A stretch of 64,000 bases of DNA from a virus, in IMG/VR virus record IMGVR_UViG_3300042565_001021, positions 62,001 to 126,000 of that record. One strand, 5' to 3'. A program made the translations under genes and the position numbers. Shown here in pieces: positions 52,271-58,729 of this stretch. The notes under the pieces are model-generated. The model ran no database searches, was not told where the DNA came from, and saw only the letters and a program-made list of their open reading frames with translations. Each line of letters starts with the position of its first letter. Positions within the stretch are counted from its first letter, which is position 1.

Positions 52271-52297
52271 ACTGTAAGTCTCCTTACAGTATTTATC
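52271..52297 (-). promoter_or_regulatory. Late promoter with 8-bp hairpin framing the ribosome binding site
   Basis: GATAAATA (52290-52297, minus strand) is followed by ACTGTAAG, GAGA, CTTACAGT, ending right before the ATG at 52270. AAGGAG is in the stem and loop of the hairpin. Confidence 0.7.
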
Positions 52298-52316
52298 CTG
52301 ACGGAAGAGTTACTGC

Positions 52317-52493
52317 TTAGTTCGCGCGGAGTTGTTCGATTTCGACATAGGCGCACTTGCGCACGTTAACCGCTTCGATTACAGCGTCGTCGAACGGATT
52401 GTCGTATATGGAGATCAAGTCCTGATACAGTTCCATGATCTCAGCCTCATCAACGTTGGCGTCAGTGATCTGGTGTATGAGTTTGTGTGCCAT
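52317..52493 (-). CDS. Small acidic protein, 58 aa
   Basis: ATG 52491-52493 with CCGGAG upstream. The frame MAHKLIHQITDANVDEAEIM continues to EIEQLRAN. Helical, not recognised. It is the only gene of the promoter at 52528-52556. Confidence 0.6.
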   Translation of the reverse strand: MAHKLIHQITDANVDEAEIMELYQDLISIYDNPFDDAVIEAVNVRKCAYVEIEQLRAN

Positions 52494-52527
52494 TTTGGAT
52501 CTCCGGTTGTTTTCTTACTATGAATAC

Positions 52528-52556
52528 ATTATACTACCATTTGCCAAAAAGGTCAA
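52528..52556 (-). promoter_or_regulatory. Sigma70-type promoter
   Basis: TTGACC (52551-52556), 17 bases, TATAAT (52528-52533). A late-promoter-like CTAAATAC lies 20 bases upstream. Confidence 0.75.
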
Positions 52557-52592
52557 CTGGTATTTTACGCTAGTATTTAGCTGAAAATCCCT

Positions 52593-52898
52593 TTATTTGC
52601 GCTGAGTTAGCACGATCATCATCTGTAACTTGCTGGCTTTATCGAGCATTCCATTAATGTAGTCGCCCCATTCTCTTTCTAGGCGCTTACGCTTTTCCTT
52701 TACAGCAGGAGGTCCAGGACGATGTAACATGTTACAATACCTTGTCCAATGATGTAGGTGCTCGACGTCAATGCGAAACAGAATGGCTTGAACCTTTCTG
52801 TAATCTTCGTATGCGTCTTGATCGTAAATTGGACCAGCAAGTGAGAACATTGTTTTCACGTGCGGCCATTCTCGAGGATGATTGATGTAACGTTCCAC
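52593..52898 (-). CDS. Hypothetical basic protein, 101 aa
   Basis: Helical, with His- and Arg-rich middle (VEHLHHWTRYCNMLHRPGP) and a basic segment (KEKRKRLEREWG). Not recognised. Starts two bases after the stop of the gene at 52901. Confidence 0.55.
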   Translation of the reverse strand: MERYINHPREWPHVKTMFSLAGPIYDQDAYEDYRKVQAILFRIDVEHLHHWTRYCNMLHRPGPPAVKEKRKRLEREWGDYINGMLDKASKLQMMIVLTQRK

Positions 52899-52900
52899 GT

Positions 52901-53227
52901 TTACTTGATCTTGTTAGCCAGGATACCGAACGTCAAGTACTTCTCAACGTCATCTTTGAAATACGGAAATATCGAGAACAGCTGGAATGCGTCGACCTCG
53001 GTATACTTGCCACGATTCGCAGCATCCTTCGACCGCATTACCTTGTCTTGCTCGTTTTGTCCGGCCCACCCTTTGCCGTACCGCTTGAACTGGAGCGTCT
53101 TACCGCGAGCACCCCAACCTGCGTAATAAACGCCGTCGACCTCGAACGCAGTCCACACCTTGTCGTGCTTGCTGCCGTCGCGATCAGTCTTGTTACACCA
53201 GCCAATGAATCGATAGTTGATTTCCAT
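52901..53227 (-). CDS. Possible WGR-like protein, 108 aa
   Basis: DKVWTAFEVDGVYYAGWGARGKTLQFKRYG (split as DKVWTAFEVDGVYY and AGWGARGKTLQFKRYG) has the Trp-Gly-Arg-like strand turn of WGR domains; the rest is helical (FQLFSIFPYFKDDVEKYL). WGR domains bind nucleic acid. The match is short and uncertain. Confidence 0.45.
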   Translation of the reverse strand: MEINYRFIGWCNKTDRDGSKHDKVWTAFEVDGVYYAGWGARGKTLQFKRYGKGWAGQNEQDKVMRSKDAANRGKYTEVDAFQLFSIFPYFKDDVEKYLTFGILANKIK

Positions 53228-53238
53228 GTTACTTTCTT

Positions 53239-53418
53239 TTAAAAGTTATTGTTGACGAGGTCCTGGATATTCCGCAATGCTAGCGAAGCGTCGCTGCTGT
53301 TGCGTGACATCCTGCCCCATTCGCACCAAGCGTTAATTCGAACGTTGATGTTCTCTTCGGTGTCCTCGGCTATTTCACGCAGCCCAAGGAAAATCGCTTT
53401 TTGTTCGGTCATTCCCAT
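53239..53418 (-). CDS. Small hypothetical protein, 59 aa
   Basis: ATG 53416-53418 (MGMTEQKAIFLGLREIAED), stop 53239. A helical protein with WCEWGRMSRN in the middle. No overlapping gene in other frames; weak ribosome binding site. Confidence 0.5.
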   Translation of the reverse strand: MGMTEQKAIFLGLREIAEDTEENINVRINAWCEWGRMSRNSSDASLALRNIQDLVNNNF

Positions 53419-53430
53419 GTTAGTTCATCC

Positions 53431-53643
53431 TCACTTCGGGGCCTTATACGGAGTAAAGTCCCCGAATTCTTTATCGAGCGCACCATTAACGTAGCCGCGC
53501 AGTCCGTAGGTCATGTTAAGTGACTTGTACCACTTCTCCTCTTTACACCGAGCCGCCCACCACTTGTCATAGGCTGCTTGACTGTCGTAGAGCTTGTGTT
53601 TGCTCTTTGAGCCGTAAAAGTAAATTTCGATCTTGTAGCTCAT
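53431..53643 (-). CDS. Hypothetical protein, 70 aa
   Basis: Start MSYKIEIYFYGSK (53641-53643), overlapping the upstream stop by four bases. Aromatic-rich (DKWWAARCKEEKWYKSL). Not recognised. Confidence 0.55.
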   Translation of the reverse strand: MSYKIEIYFYGSKSKHKLYDSQAAYDKWWAARCKEEKWYKSLNMTYGLRGYVNGALDKEFGDFTPYKAPK

Positions 53644-53801
53644 TCTGGGACGCACCTAGCAGTAGGAACAGCAAGGAGGCGTTTTGCTTCTTCACACGCT
53701 GCCGGCGAGCTAAACTCTCCAACGTTTACCCATCCTGTGTGAACAGAATACCGCTCAGCAGCAAGAACCTGCCAAATAAACAGAATCGTAATCGTTGTCA
53801 T
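53640..53801 (-). CDS. Small possibly exported protein, 53 aa
   Basis: ATG 53799-53801, ATGA overlap with the upstream gene. The hydrophobic N-terminus (TITILFIWQVLAAERYS) may be a signal or anchor, followed by two Cys (AACEEAKR, ARCVPE) that could form a disulphide. Confidence 0.55.
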   Translation of the reverse strand: MTTITILFIWQVLAAERYSVHTGWVNVGEFSSPAACEEAKRLLAVPTARCVPE

Positions 53802-54133
53802 AGTTTCACTCCGAGTGCCTTGATTTCATCCGGGTCAAGCTTGGAAAGTGCCCGCGCCTTTAATTCTTCCTTGCGACGTTTGGCTTCTTCTCGTTGTGCG
53901 TGTCGTTCTGCGCGGGCTTGGGCCTCGGCCGCAGCTTTCGCATCGGCTTCTTTATGCTTCTTCCACCAGTTGCGCACTTCCTCGTCGCCGAGCAGAATAA
54001 AGTCTTCAACTCCTTGGCGTTCGAGCTCTTGCATTGCTTTACAGGCAATACGAGCAAGGCGATCGATTTGTTCTTGGTCAGCAGCCGATCGTTGGCTACT
54101 AGGAAAGTCATCTTCGTAACTTCTGCAAGGCAT
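53798..54133 (-). CDS. Conserved phage coiled-coil protein, 111 aa
   Basis: IACKAMQELERQG, then WWKKHKEADAKAAAEAQARA and a basic end (SKLDPDEIKALGVKL). The pattern is a common small phage family of unknown function. First gene of the promoter at 54170-54198. Confidence 0.6.
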   Translation of the reverse strand: MPCRSYEDDFPSSQRSAADQEQIDRLARIACKAMQELERQGVEDFILLGDEEVRNWWKKHKEADAKAAAEAQARAERHAQREEAKRRKEELKARALSKLDPDEIKALGVKL

Positions 54134-54169
54134 GATGTTTTTCGATTCTGTTTTGTTAGCGTGTTTTAC

Positions 54170-54198
54170 ATTATACGCTGAAGTTGGTTAAAGGTCAA
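54170..54198 (-). promoter_or_regulatory. Sigma70-type promoter
   Basis: TTGACC (54193-54198), 17 bases, TATAAT (54170-54175), and a leader with GCTAAC as in the variant B modules. Confidence 0.75.
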
Positions 54199-54204
54199 CC
54201 AAAT

Positions 54205-54381
54205 TCATTTCATCAACCCACACGGGTCAGAAATCTTTGCGTTGGAAGCCGCAGTCTTCGCCCAGTTCTGCACAAACGCCTGGGCGTCGGCGAGCTCTTT
54301 GGTTTCTTGCGCAGTAAGCTTCCAGACTTTCTTGCGTTCGGTAAGCTTCAGGCAGGTTGCAGCAGCGGTCATAATGTCCAT
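54205..54381 (-). CDS. Small hypothetical protein, 58 aa
   Basis: ATG 54379-54381, one base from the upstream stop. The frame MDIMTAAATCLKLTERKK continues to AKISDPCGLMK. Helical, Lys/Ala-rich. Confidence 0.5.
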   Translation of the reverse strand: MDIMTAAATCLKLTERKKVWKLTAQETKELADAQAFVQNWAKTAASNAKISDPCGLMK

Positions 54382-54579
54382 TTAATGGCCTTTCCTTTCG
54401 GCTAGCACTTTCTTGAATGCCTTATTCGTCAGGTTAAACACTTTCTGGGAATCTGTTTCGTAAATGAACGCAACTAGGTCAAAGTCCATCCCGTAGAACG
54501 GGCTATTCATCGAACCGGACATGTGGTTATGGTAGGCGTCTTCCGCCATCCGTTCAATTACGTGGCTTATGAGTTTCAT
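54382..54579 (-). CDS. Hypothetical protein, 65 aa
   Basis: A helix (ISHVIERMAEDAYHNHM) then FDLVAFIYETDSQKVFNL. It follows the larger gene upstream by one base. Not recognised. Confidence 0.55.
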   Translation of the reverse strand: MKLISHVIERMAEDAYHNHMSGSMNSPFYGMDFDLVAFIYETDSQKVFNLTNKAFKKVLAERKGH

Positions 54580-54580
54580 T

Positions 54581-55090
54581 TTATCCCTCGTTCTGCATTG
54601 CGTTGATCATGTGCTGACGCGCAGGATTCTCCATCGCGCAGCGGGCCACGAACTTGTTCAGCTCGTCGGTGCGCGTCTGTTCGGCGTCGCCCTCGGCTTC
54701 CATGCGCTGCATTTCGCGCTCCGCGTTCATCGCCTCCGCGGCGTTGCCGACATCAACCGCAGGAGCAGCGACCGGAGCAGCCTTAGCTTTCGCTTCAGCA
54801 GCCAGGGCCAGTTGCTTCCAGTACACGCCGATGCGCATGTTACCGCACTTCATCGGCTTGCGCCAGTAAGCGATCTGCTTGGCAGTCAAGTAGCCTTTGC
54901 GCAGGTAGAACTGCGCCATCGAAGTGCCCATCCGCGCATGGCACGGGCGGAAACCTTCGCCGTTCAAGTATTTGGTGTTTTCTTGCGCCTGCTCGTCACG
55001 CGTCTGATGCTCGTTCAGGACGACCAGCGCCCTTGCTACGGCCTTGTCGTTCTCGCGCAGTAGCTTGCACAAGGTGTCTTTGTTAAGCAT
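54581..55090 (-). CDS. Conserved phage protein, 169 aa
   Basis: ALVVLNEHQTRDEQAQENTKY, GFRPCHARMGTSMAQFYL and YLTAKQIAYWRKPM are signatures of a small domain found in many phages, of unknown function. The C-terminal half is a charged helix rich in Glu/Ala. First gene of the promoter at 55123-55151. Confidence 0.6.
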   Translation of the reverse strand: MLNKDTLCKLLRENDKAVARALVVLNEHQTRDEQAQENTKYLNGEGFRPCHARMGTSMAQFYLRKGYLTAKQIAYWRKPMKCGNMRIGVYWKQLALAAEAKAKAAPVAAPAVDVGNAAEAMNAEREMQRMEAEGDAEQTRTDELNKFVARCAMENPARQHMINAMQNEG

Positions 55091-55122
55091 TTTGTTGCTC
55101 CGTATCGTTAGCGTATGAGCGT

Positions 55123-55151
55123 ATTATACAGCCATTTTGCCAAAAGGTCAA
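55123..55151 (-). promoter_or_regulatory. Sigma70-type promoter module, variant B
   Basis: TTGACC (55146-55151), 17 bases, TATAAT (55123-55128). Its leader GCTCATACGCTAAC...GGAGCAACAAAATG repeats that of 36232-36260. Confidence 0.8.
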
Positions 55152-55402
55152 CCTTTTTCTTCCTCGAACATTTCGACTGGAAACAGGTATCCGTGCACCG
55201 GTACATGGCGGACACGCTTGGCGCTAAAGTAGCAAACCTCCGGGAAGTACGAGCGAAAGACGGACTGCATGATGTAGGTCGCTTCGACGCCGTAGCGCCG
55301 CAGAATCTCGGCGCGTTTGAAATATTCTTTGTCCCACCATGCGCCCGTGCGTGGCACTTGCATGTCACGCAGGATTTGCGGCTTCGGAGTGTACTTGAAC
55401 AT
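55148..55402 (-). CDS. Hypothetical protein, 84 aa
   Basis: Start MFKYTPKPQIL (55400-55402). AWWDKEYFKRAEILRRYG and the basic YFSAKRVRHVPVHGYLF. Its 3' end lies over the next promoter. Not recognised. Confidence 0.55.
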   Translation of the reverse strand: MFKYTPKPQILRDMQVPRTGAWWDKEYFKRAEILRRYGVEATYIMQSVFRSYFPEVCYFSAKRVRHVPVHGYLFPVEMFEEEKG

Positions 55403-55404
55403 TC

Positions 55405-55560
55405 TTAGCAGCGGGCAGTGAGTTGCTTGGGCGCTGCGAAAGTGGTGTTGCAAACGGTAACCTTCACGCCTTCAGCGTTGAAGTAGGAAGTGTATTTCGG
55501 GGCCTTTGCGGCTTTGGTAGCGCCCGGCTTTGTTAACTTCACTTCGCGCATCTTGGGCAT
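55405..55560 (-). CDS. Small basic protein, 51 aa
   Basis: ATG 55558-55560 after GGAGCAAC. The frame MPKMREVKLTKPGATKAAK continues to FAAPKQLTARC. The basic start may bind nucleic acid. First gene of the promoter at 55593-55620. Confidence 0.55.
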   Translation of the reverse strand: MPKMREVKLTKPGATKAAKAPKYTSYFNAEGVKVTVCNTTFAAPKQLTARC

Positions 55561-55592
55561 TTTGTTGCTCCGTTGTGTTATTCAATAAAGCT

Positions 55593-55620
55593 ATTATACA
55601 GCCTTTTACCAAAAAGTCAA
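55593..55620 (-). promoter_or_regulatory. Sigma70-type promoter module, variant A
   Basis: TTGACT (55615-55620), 16 bases, TATAAT (55593-55598), leader AGCTTTATTGAATAAC. Divergent from the plus-strand module at 55794, with which it shares almost the whole sequence. Confidence 0.8.
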
Positions 55621-55671
55621 CCAAAACTTGCGCAGTGTCAGAAGTGAATTCTCTTTAAAATCAACAACTTG

Positions 55672-55767
55672 TAAGTCATTGATTCTACACAGGGTAGCGA
55701 GTGCGGCGGAATAGGCGACGTAAGTCATTGATTTATATAGGCCAGATTTTTGTAAGTCATTGATTTA
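55672..55767 (+). promoter_or_regulatory. Divergent control region with three TAAGTCATTGATT motifs
   Basis: Between the two divergent promoters lie three direct copies, at 55672-55684, 55721-55735 and 55753-55767, the last two preceding TATA(T/A)AGGCCA. Nothing coding is visible from 55561 to 55855. The position between promoters suggests a regulator binding site. Confidence 0.6.
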
Positions 55768-55793
55768 TAAAGGCCATTTATCTCACGTTTTGG

Positions 55794-55821
55794 TTGACTT
55801 TTTGGCAAAAGAGCGTATAAT
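55794..55821 (+). promoter_or_regulatory. Sigma70-type promoter module, variant A, plus strand
   Basis: TTGACT (55794-55799), 16 bases, TATAAT (55816-55821), leader AGCTTTATTGAATAACG and CGGAG. It starts the plus-strand operon 55856-57934. Confidence 0.85.
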
Positions 55822-55855
55822 AGCTTTATTGAATAACGCAACGGAGTAAAAGCAA

Positions 55856-56170
55856 ATGGCAAGAGCACGTAAAGCCCGCAGCGACAGAAACCACATGCTG
55901 TATGTCTTGACTAACGTGGTTACTGGCGAGCAGTATGTGGGCCTCACAGTAGGCGACACGCAAAAGGCGCTTAAGGTTCGCGTTCAAAAACACATCCGCC
56001 GCGCACTGACAGAAGGCCGTAACTGGACACTGTGCAAAGCGATCCGCGAACACGGTGCTAAAAACTTTGAAATGGGCATCCTGCAAGTCGTGCGTGGTAA
56101 ATTACTAGCGCATCGTACAGAGCTCGAGATGATCCGCGTTAACAACCCTGCGCTGAACACCGCCAAGTAA
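55856..56170 (+). CDS. Stand-alone GIY-YIG domain protein
   Basis: 104 residues. MLYVLTNVVTGEQYVGLTVG (about 14-33) is the GIY-YIG core and HRTELEMIRVNNPALNT has the catalytic-type Glu. Unlike the four cassettes it has no late promoter, hairpin or NUMOD repeats; it starts an early operon with a CGGAG site. It may be a domesticated nuclease. Confidence 0.75.
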   Translation: MARARKARSDRNHMLYVLTNVVTGEQYVGLTVGDTQKALKVRVQKHIRRALTEGRNWTLCKAIREHGAKNFEMGILQVVRGKLLAHRTELEMIRVNNPALNTAK

Positions 56171-56181
56171 GGAGCAGCAAA

Positions 56182-56376
56182 ATGACAGACGTTACCAAAA
56201 TCGACTACCGCAGCTTGAGAATGCTGGGTACGGCACACCTGCGCAGCAACCTCGAAAACCTCGAAGCTGTGCTGGCCGAGGGCGAAAAGGTTGACATGCA
56301 ACTGGTACGCGAAACGCGCCTCGAGCTGCAACGGCGCAGAGACTACCCGCAGTTCAGAGCCCCGACACGTTTTTAA
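56182..56376 (+). CDS. Small hypothetical protein, 64 aa
   Basis: AAGGAG before the ATG. A helical, charged protein (LRSNLENLEAVLAEGEKVD; ETRLELQRRRDYP). Not recognised. Confidence 0.6.
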   Translation: MTDVTKIDYRSLRMLGTAHLRSNLENLEAVLAEGEKVDMQLVRETRLELQRRRDYPQFRAPTRF

Positions 56377-56386
56377 GGAGTTATCA

Positions 56387-56650
56387 ATGAATACTGCTAT
56401 ACGAGAGCTGGTTGTCAAGGCATTGCAAGAAGTTCCGTACGAAAAAATTCAACCGCCGCTTTCATCCTCGGTTGAATACGACGAAATTTACATACCGCTC
56501 GTATTCGCAGAAAAGTTCGCTGAGCTTATTGCCAGAGAATGTTTAGCTGTATGCGACAGCGTTGAAGCTGACGAAGAACTGCCCGGGTTGGGCAACGGTG
56601 CATTAGTTTGTGGCATCGAAATTCGAGCAAAGTTTGGGATTAAAGAATGA
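56387..56650 (+). CDS. FAELIVxEC-family small protein, copy 3
   Basis: 87 residues from ATG 56387 (AAGGAG upstream). FAEKFAELIARECLAVC and the ending IRAKFGIKE match the minus-strand copies at 2617 and 4848. It is the only copy on the plus strand. Confidence 0.7.
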   Translation: MNTAIRELVVKALQEVPYEKIQPPLSSSVEYDEIYIPLVFAEKFAELIARECLAVCDSVEADEELPGLGNGALVCGIEIRAKFGIKE

Positions 56651-56826
56651 ACGACACCAACAAGCCTCAAAAGGCAGAGAACGGCAAAAAGGTCGCAGTC
56701 CAAAAGTATGCGACTGATACCTGTAACCATTCGTTCAAGCTTGTTTATACAGCTCCGCACGGACGCTGGTCCGCTTACAAGTGCGAAGTGTGCGGTTTGC
56801 AAAAAATATTCGATACAGTGAGTTAA
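56647..56826 (+). CDS. Small zinc-ribbon-like protein, 59 aa
   Basis: ATGA overlap with the upstream gene. DTCNHSFKLVYTAPHG and KCEVCGLQKI give a CxH...CxxC pattern like small phage zinc ribbons. Confidence 0.65.
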   Translation: MNDTNKPQKAENGKKVAVQKYATDTCNHSFKLVYTAPHGRWSAYKCEVCGLQKIFDTVS

Positions 56827-56831
56827 GAAAA

Positions 56832-56999
56832 ATGACCACGTTGCGTGAAATCATCGAAGGGTTTGAATACGACTTGTCGGAATATGAAAGCCCGGGTGGT
56901 TACCAGGACGCGGAATACTATGTGCGTTGCCGGGCAAAGGCAGACCTGCTCGAAGACGTTATCCGCACGTTGAAGGATTTCGAAAAGGAACAGAAATGA
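56832..56999 (+). CDS. Small acidic protein, 55 aa
   Basis: Starts MTTLREIIEGFEYDLSEYES and ends in a helix (AKADLLEDVIRTLKDFEKEQ). ATGA overlap with the next gene. Not recognised. Confidence 0.55.
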   Translation: MTTLREIIEGFEYDLSEYESPGGYQDAEYYVRCRAKADLLEDVIRTLKDFEKEQK

Positions 57000-57355
57000 C
57001 AGTTCAAGACACAACCAGCCCGGCATATATGTATGCTCGGCGCAAAGAAAAGGAAGCAAAAATGACAACCAAGAGATACACAAACGACGCAAGCCACAGC
57101 CGGTTCTACGTGTTTCGGCACAAGACGGTCGACGGGGTGCAAACGATGGAACACGCTCACAACGACGGCGATCCCGAACATGACTTTGTTTGGAAGAACG
57201 GCTTCTTCACCGCAGAATTGTTTGACGAAGTTACTGCTGATCAAGTTGCTTTCAATGCTGCCCGCGTTGGCCGGGAATTGAAGGACGGCTTCACTTACTG
57301 TATAGGTAAGGTGTTCGTTGAAGTAGACGGGCATTTCCAGATCCAGGTGTTCTAA
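56996..57355 (+). CDS. Hypothetical protein, 119 aa
   Basis: ATG 56996 overlaps the upstream stop; a second ATG (MTTKRYTNDASH) lies 22 codons on with an AAGGAAG site and may be the true start. The rest (FFTAELFDEVTADQVAF) is not recognised. Confidence 0.55.
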   Translation: MTVQDTTSPAYMYARRKEKEAKMTTKRYTNDASHSRFYVFRHKTVDGVQTMEHAHNDGDPEHDFVWKNGFFTAELFDEVTADQVAFNAARVGRELKDGFTYCIGKVFVEVDGHFQIQVF

Positions 57356-57356
57356 C

Positions 57357-57521
57357 ATGAATATCTGGATCGTAGTAGCCGGCGTATGCATATTTATCAT
57401 CTCTGTCTTTATCTTTGGCTTCATTGTTGGGCGCGAGTACGAAAAAGATAAGCAGCCACCAGTAGCAAGCAAAAACGACAGAGATGACTTTAGTCAGTTT
57501 CCACCGAGGAGAAACCATTGA
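57357..57521 (+). CDS. Single-pass membrane protein, 54 aa
   Basis: ATG 57357. Residues 4-25 (WIVVAGVCIFIISVFIFGFI) cross the membrane, followed by a charged tail (REYEKDKQPP; DRDDFSQFPPRRNH). Its stop overlaps the next gene's TTG. Confidence 0.6.
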   Translation: MNIWIVVAGVCIFIISVFIFGFIVGREYEKDKQPPVASKNDRDDFSQFPPRRNH

Positions 57522-57934
57522 AAAAGCCAATCGGCGGATGCCGTACTGATGGACACAGCGGCTTGTGGTCAAACGTGGCTGCTAACGTAACTATTACACG
57601 ACTCGAAATACCGTACCTAGACGGAGAGTCGCTGTTAGATTCCCGTTTTGGCGAGCTGCGGGTGTATTTTGACGAGTCCTGGGATACGCACAACGACGGC
57701 CTGATCTACACTGACAAAACCTGGATAGCTGACTTCCGTGCTCTGCTCGTTAAGAAAGGCTTCTCAGCACGGGCCGCAGAGGCAATCGAATACAGCGAAG
57801 CAGGAATGCAAGGAGACGAATACGTTAGCTTAGACATTGGTGATCCGTTCATTATCGAATGCGATACATTTATCAACTTTACTAACGGCAACAAACCCAA
57901 AGGTGTTACTGTTGAGGTAACGGCGTTCGACTAA
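57518..57934 (+). CDS. Conserved phage protein, 138 aa
   Basis: A TTG start (57518-57520) after GAGGAG. LRVYFDESWDTHNDGLIYTD and YSEAGMQGDEYVSLDIGDPF are signatures of a small family widespread in phages, function unknown. Last gene of the early plus-strand operon. Confidence 0.65.
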   Translation: MKKPIGGCRTDGHSGLWSNVAANVTITRLEIPYLDGESLLDSRFGELRVYFDESWDTHNDGLIYTDKTWIADFRALLVKKGFSARAAEAIEYSEAGMQGDEYVSLDIGDPFIIECDTFINFTNGNKPKGVTVEVTAFD

Positions 57935-57943
57935 GCATCCAGA

Positions 57944-57951
57944 GATAAATA
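57944..57951 (+). promoter_or_regulatory. Late promoter next to a start codon
   Basis: GATAAATA ends four bases before the ATG at 57956. There is no ribosome binding site. Late transcription would start at or near the ATG, giving a leaderless message. Confidence 0.55.
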
Positions 57952-57955
57952 ATGA

Positions 57956-58729
57956 ATGCGAGCAAACGAATTCATCATTGAAGGTCCTGTAGCACCAGTT
58001 TCCCAGGACAAAGAACAAATATTTAAACAGGTCTGGAATCACGAATTTGAAGAGCCAGGCAACCTGTGGGACGATCACGGCTACGATCGCCCTGAGGATA
58101 TAGAAAACCCATTTACGATAGACAATAAGCTTAGGCACGTCGGTACTGGTGCCGAAGCGGCAGTAGTTCGCTACGACGACGCAAACTCAGTATTTAAAAT
58201 CATTGGTACTTATCAACAGCTTGGGCAAAATGCTCATCTCCAGTACCTGTTAGCAACTAAAAAGTATGCTGGGTCAAATCCTTACCTCCCAAGAATCCTA
58301 AGCTTTAACGAAGTCCCGCAGATTTCAGGTAAGAACAAAAGCGTAAAAGGGTATGCTGTCAGGATGGAACGTTTATTTCCTTTTGACACCTCTTACAAAG
58401 GTGCGGCTACTCCAGAAATGGAGATTATGCTACAGAAAATATTCGGACCCGACTTTGTATCATACATGGAAAACACTAACCATTTTACCCGATACATCAA
58501 ATACGCCATTAACGGAAAATTAGCTTACTTAGTAATTGATCCGCAGTTCAAACAAGCAGCAGAACTTATTATCGCAGTAGCAAAGCAGATGGATTCGCAA
58601 TACGATGTTGATACTCTAATAGACTTACACATCGGAAACATAATGATTCGCCCGACTAAGTTTGGACCACAGCTTGTATTGTCTGATCCGTTATATAACG
58701 GCGGCGAACACCTAAGAACATCATCATGA
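57956..58729 (+). CDS. Putative packaged kinase-like protein
   Basis: 257 residues starting MRANEFIIEGPV, a perfect copy of the 23-32 kb tag. The kinase fold shows as VGTGAEAAVVRYDD (Gly-rich loop, about 62), VFKIIG (Lys), AVRMERLFPF (hinge), and IDLHIGNIMIRP...LSDPL (catalytic loop and metal Asp, about 222-244). The only tagged gene on the plus strand, after its own late promoter. Coupled by ATGA to the next kinase-like gene. Confidence 0.65.
   Translation: MRANEFIIEGPVAPVSQDKEQIFKQVWNHEFEEPGNLWDDHGYDRPEDIENPFTIDNKLRHVGTGAEAAVVRYDDANSVFKIIGTYQQLGQNAHLQYLLATKKYAGSNPYLPRILSFNEVPQISGKNKSVKGYAVRMERLFPFDTSYKGAATPEMEIMLQKIFGPDFVSYMENTNHFTRYIKYAINGKLAYLVIDPQFKQAAELIIAVAKQMDSQYDVDTLIDLHIGNIMIRPTKFGPQLVLSDPLYNGGEHLRTSS

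Noticed and set aside
54569-55063. 164-residue plus-strand frame
   Set aside because: Antisense to a conserved phage protein with its own promoter and ribosome binding site.
56918-57472. 184-residue minus-strand frame
   Set aside because: Antisense to a tightly coupled plus-strand operon with good ribosome binding sites.
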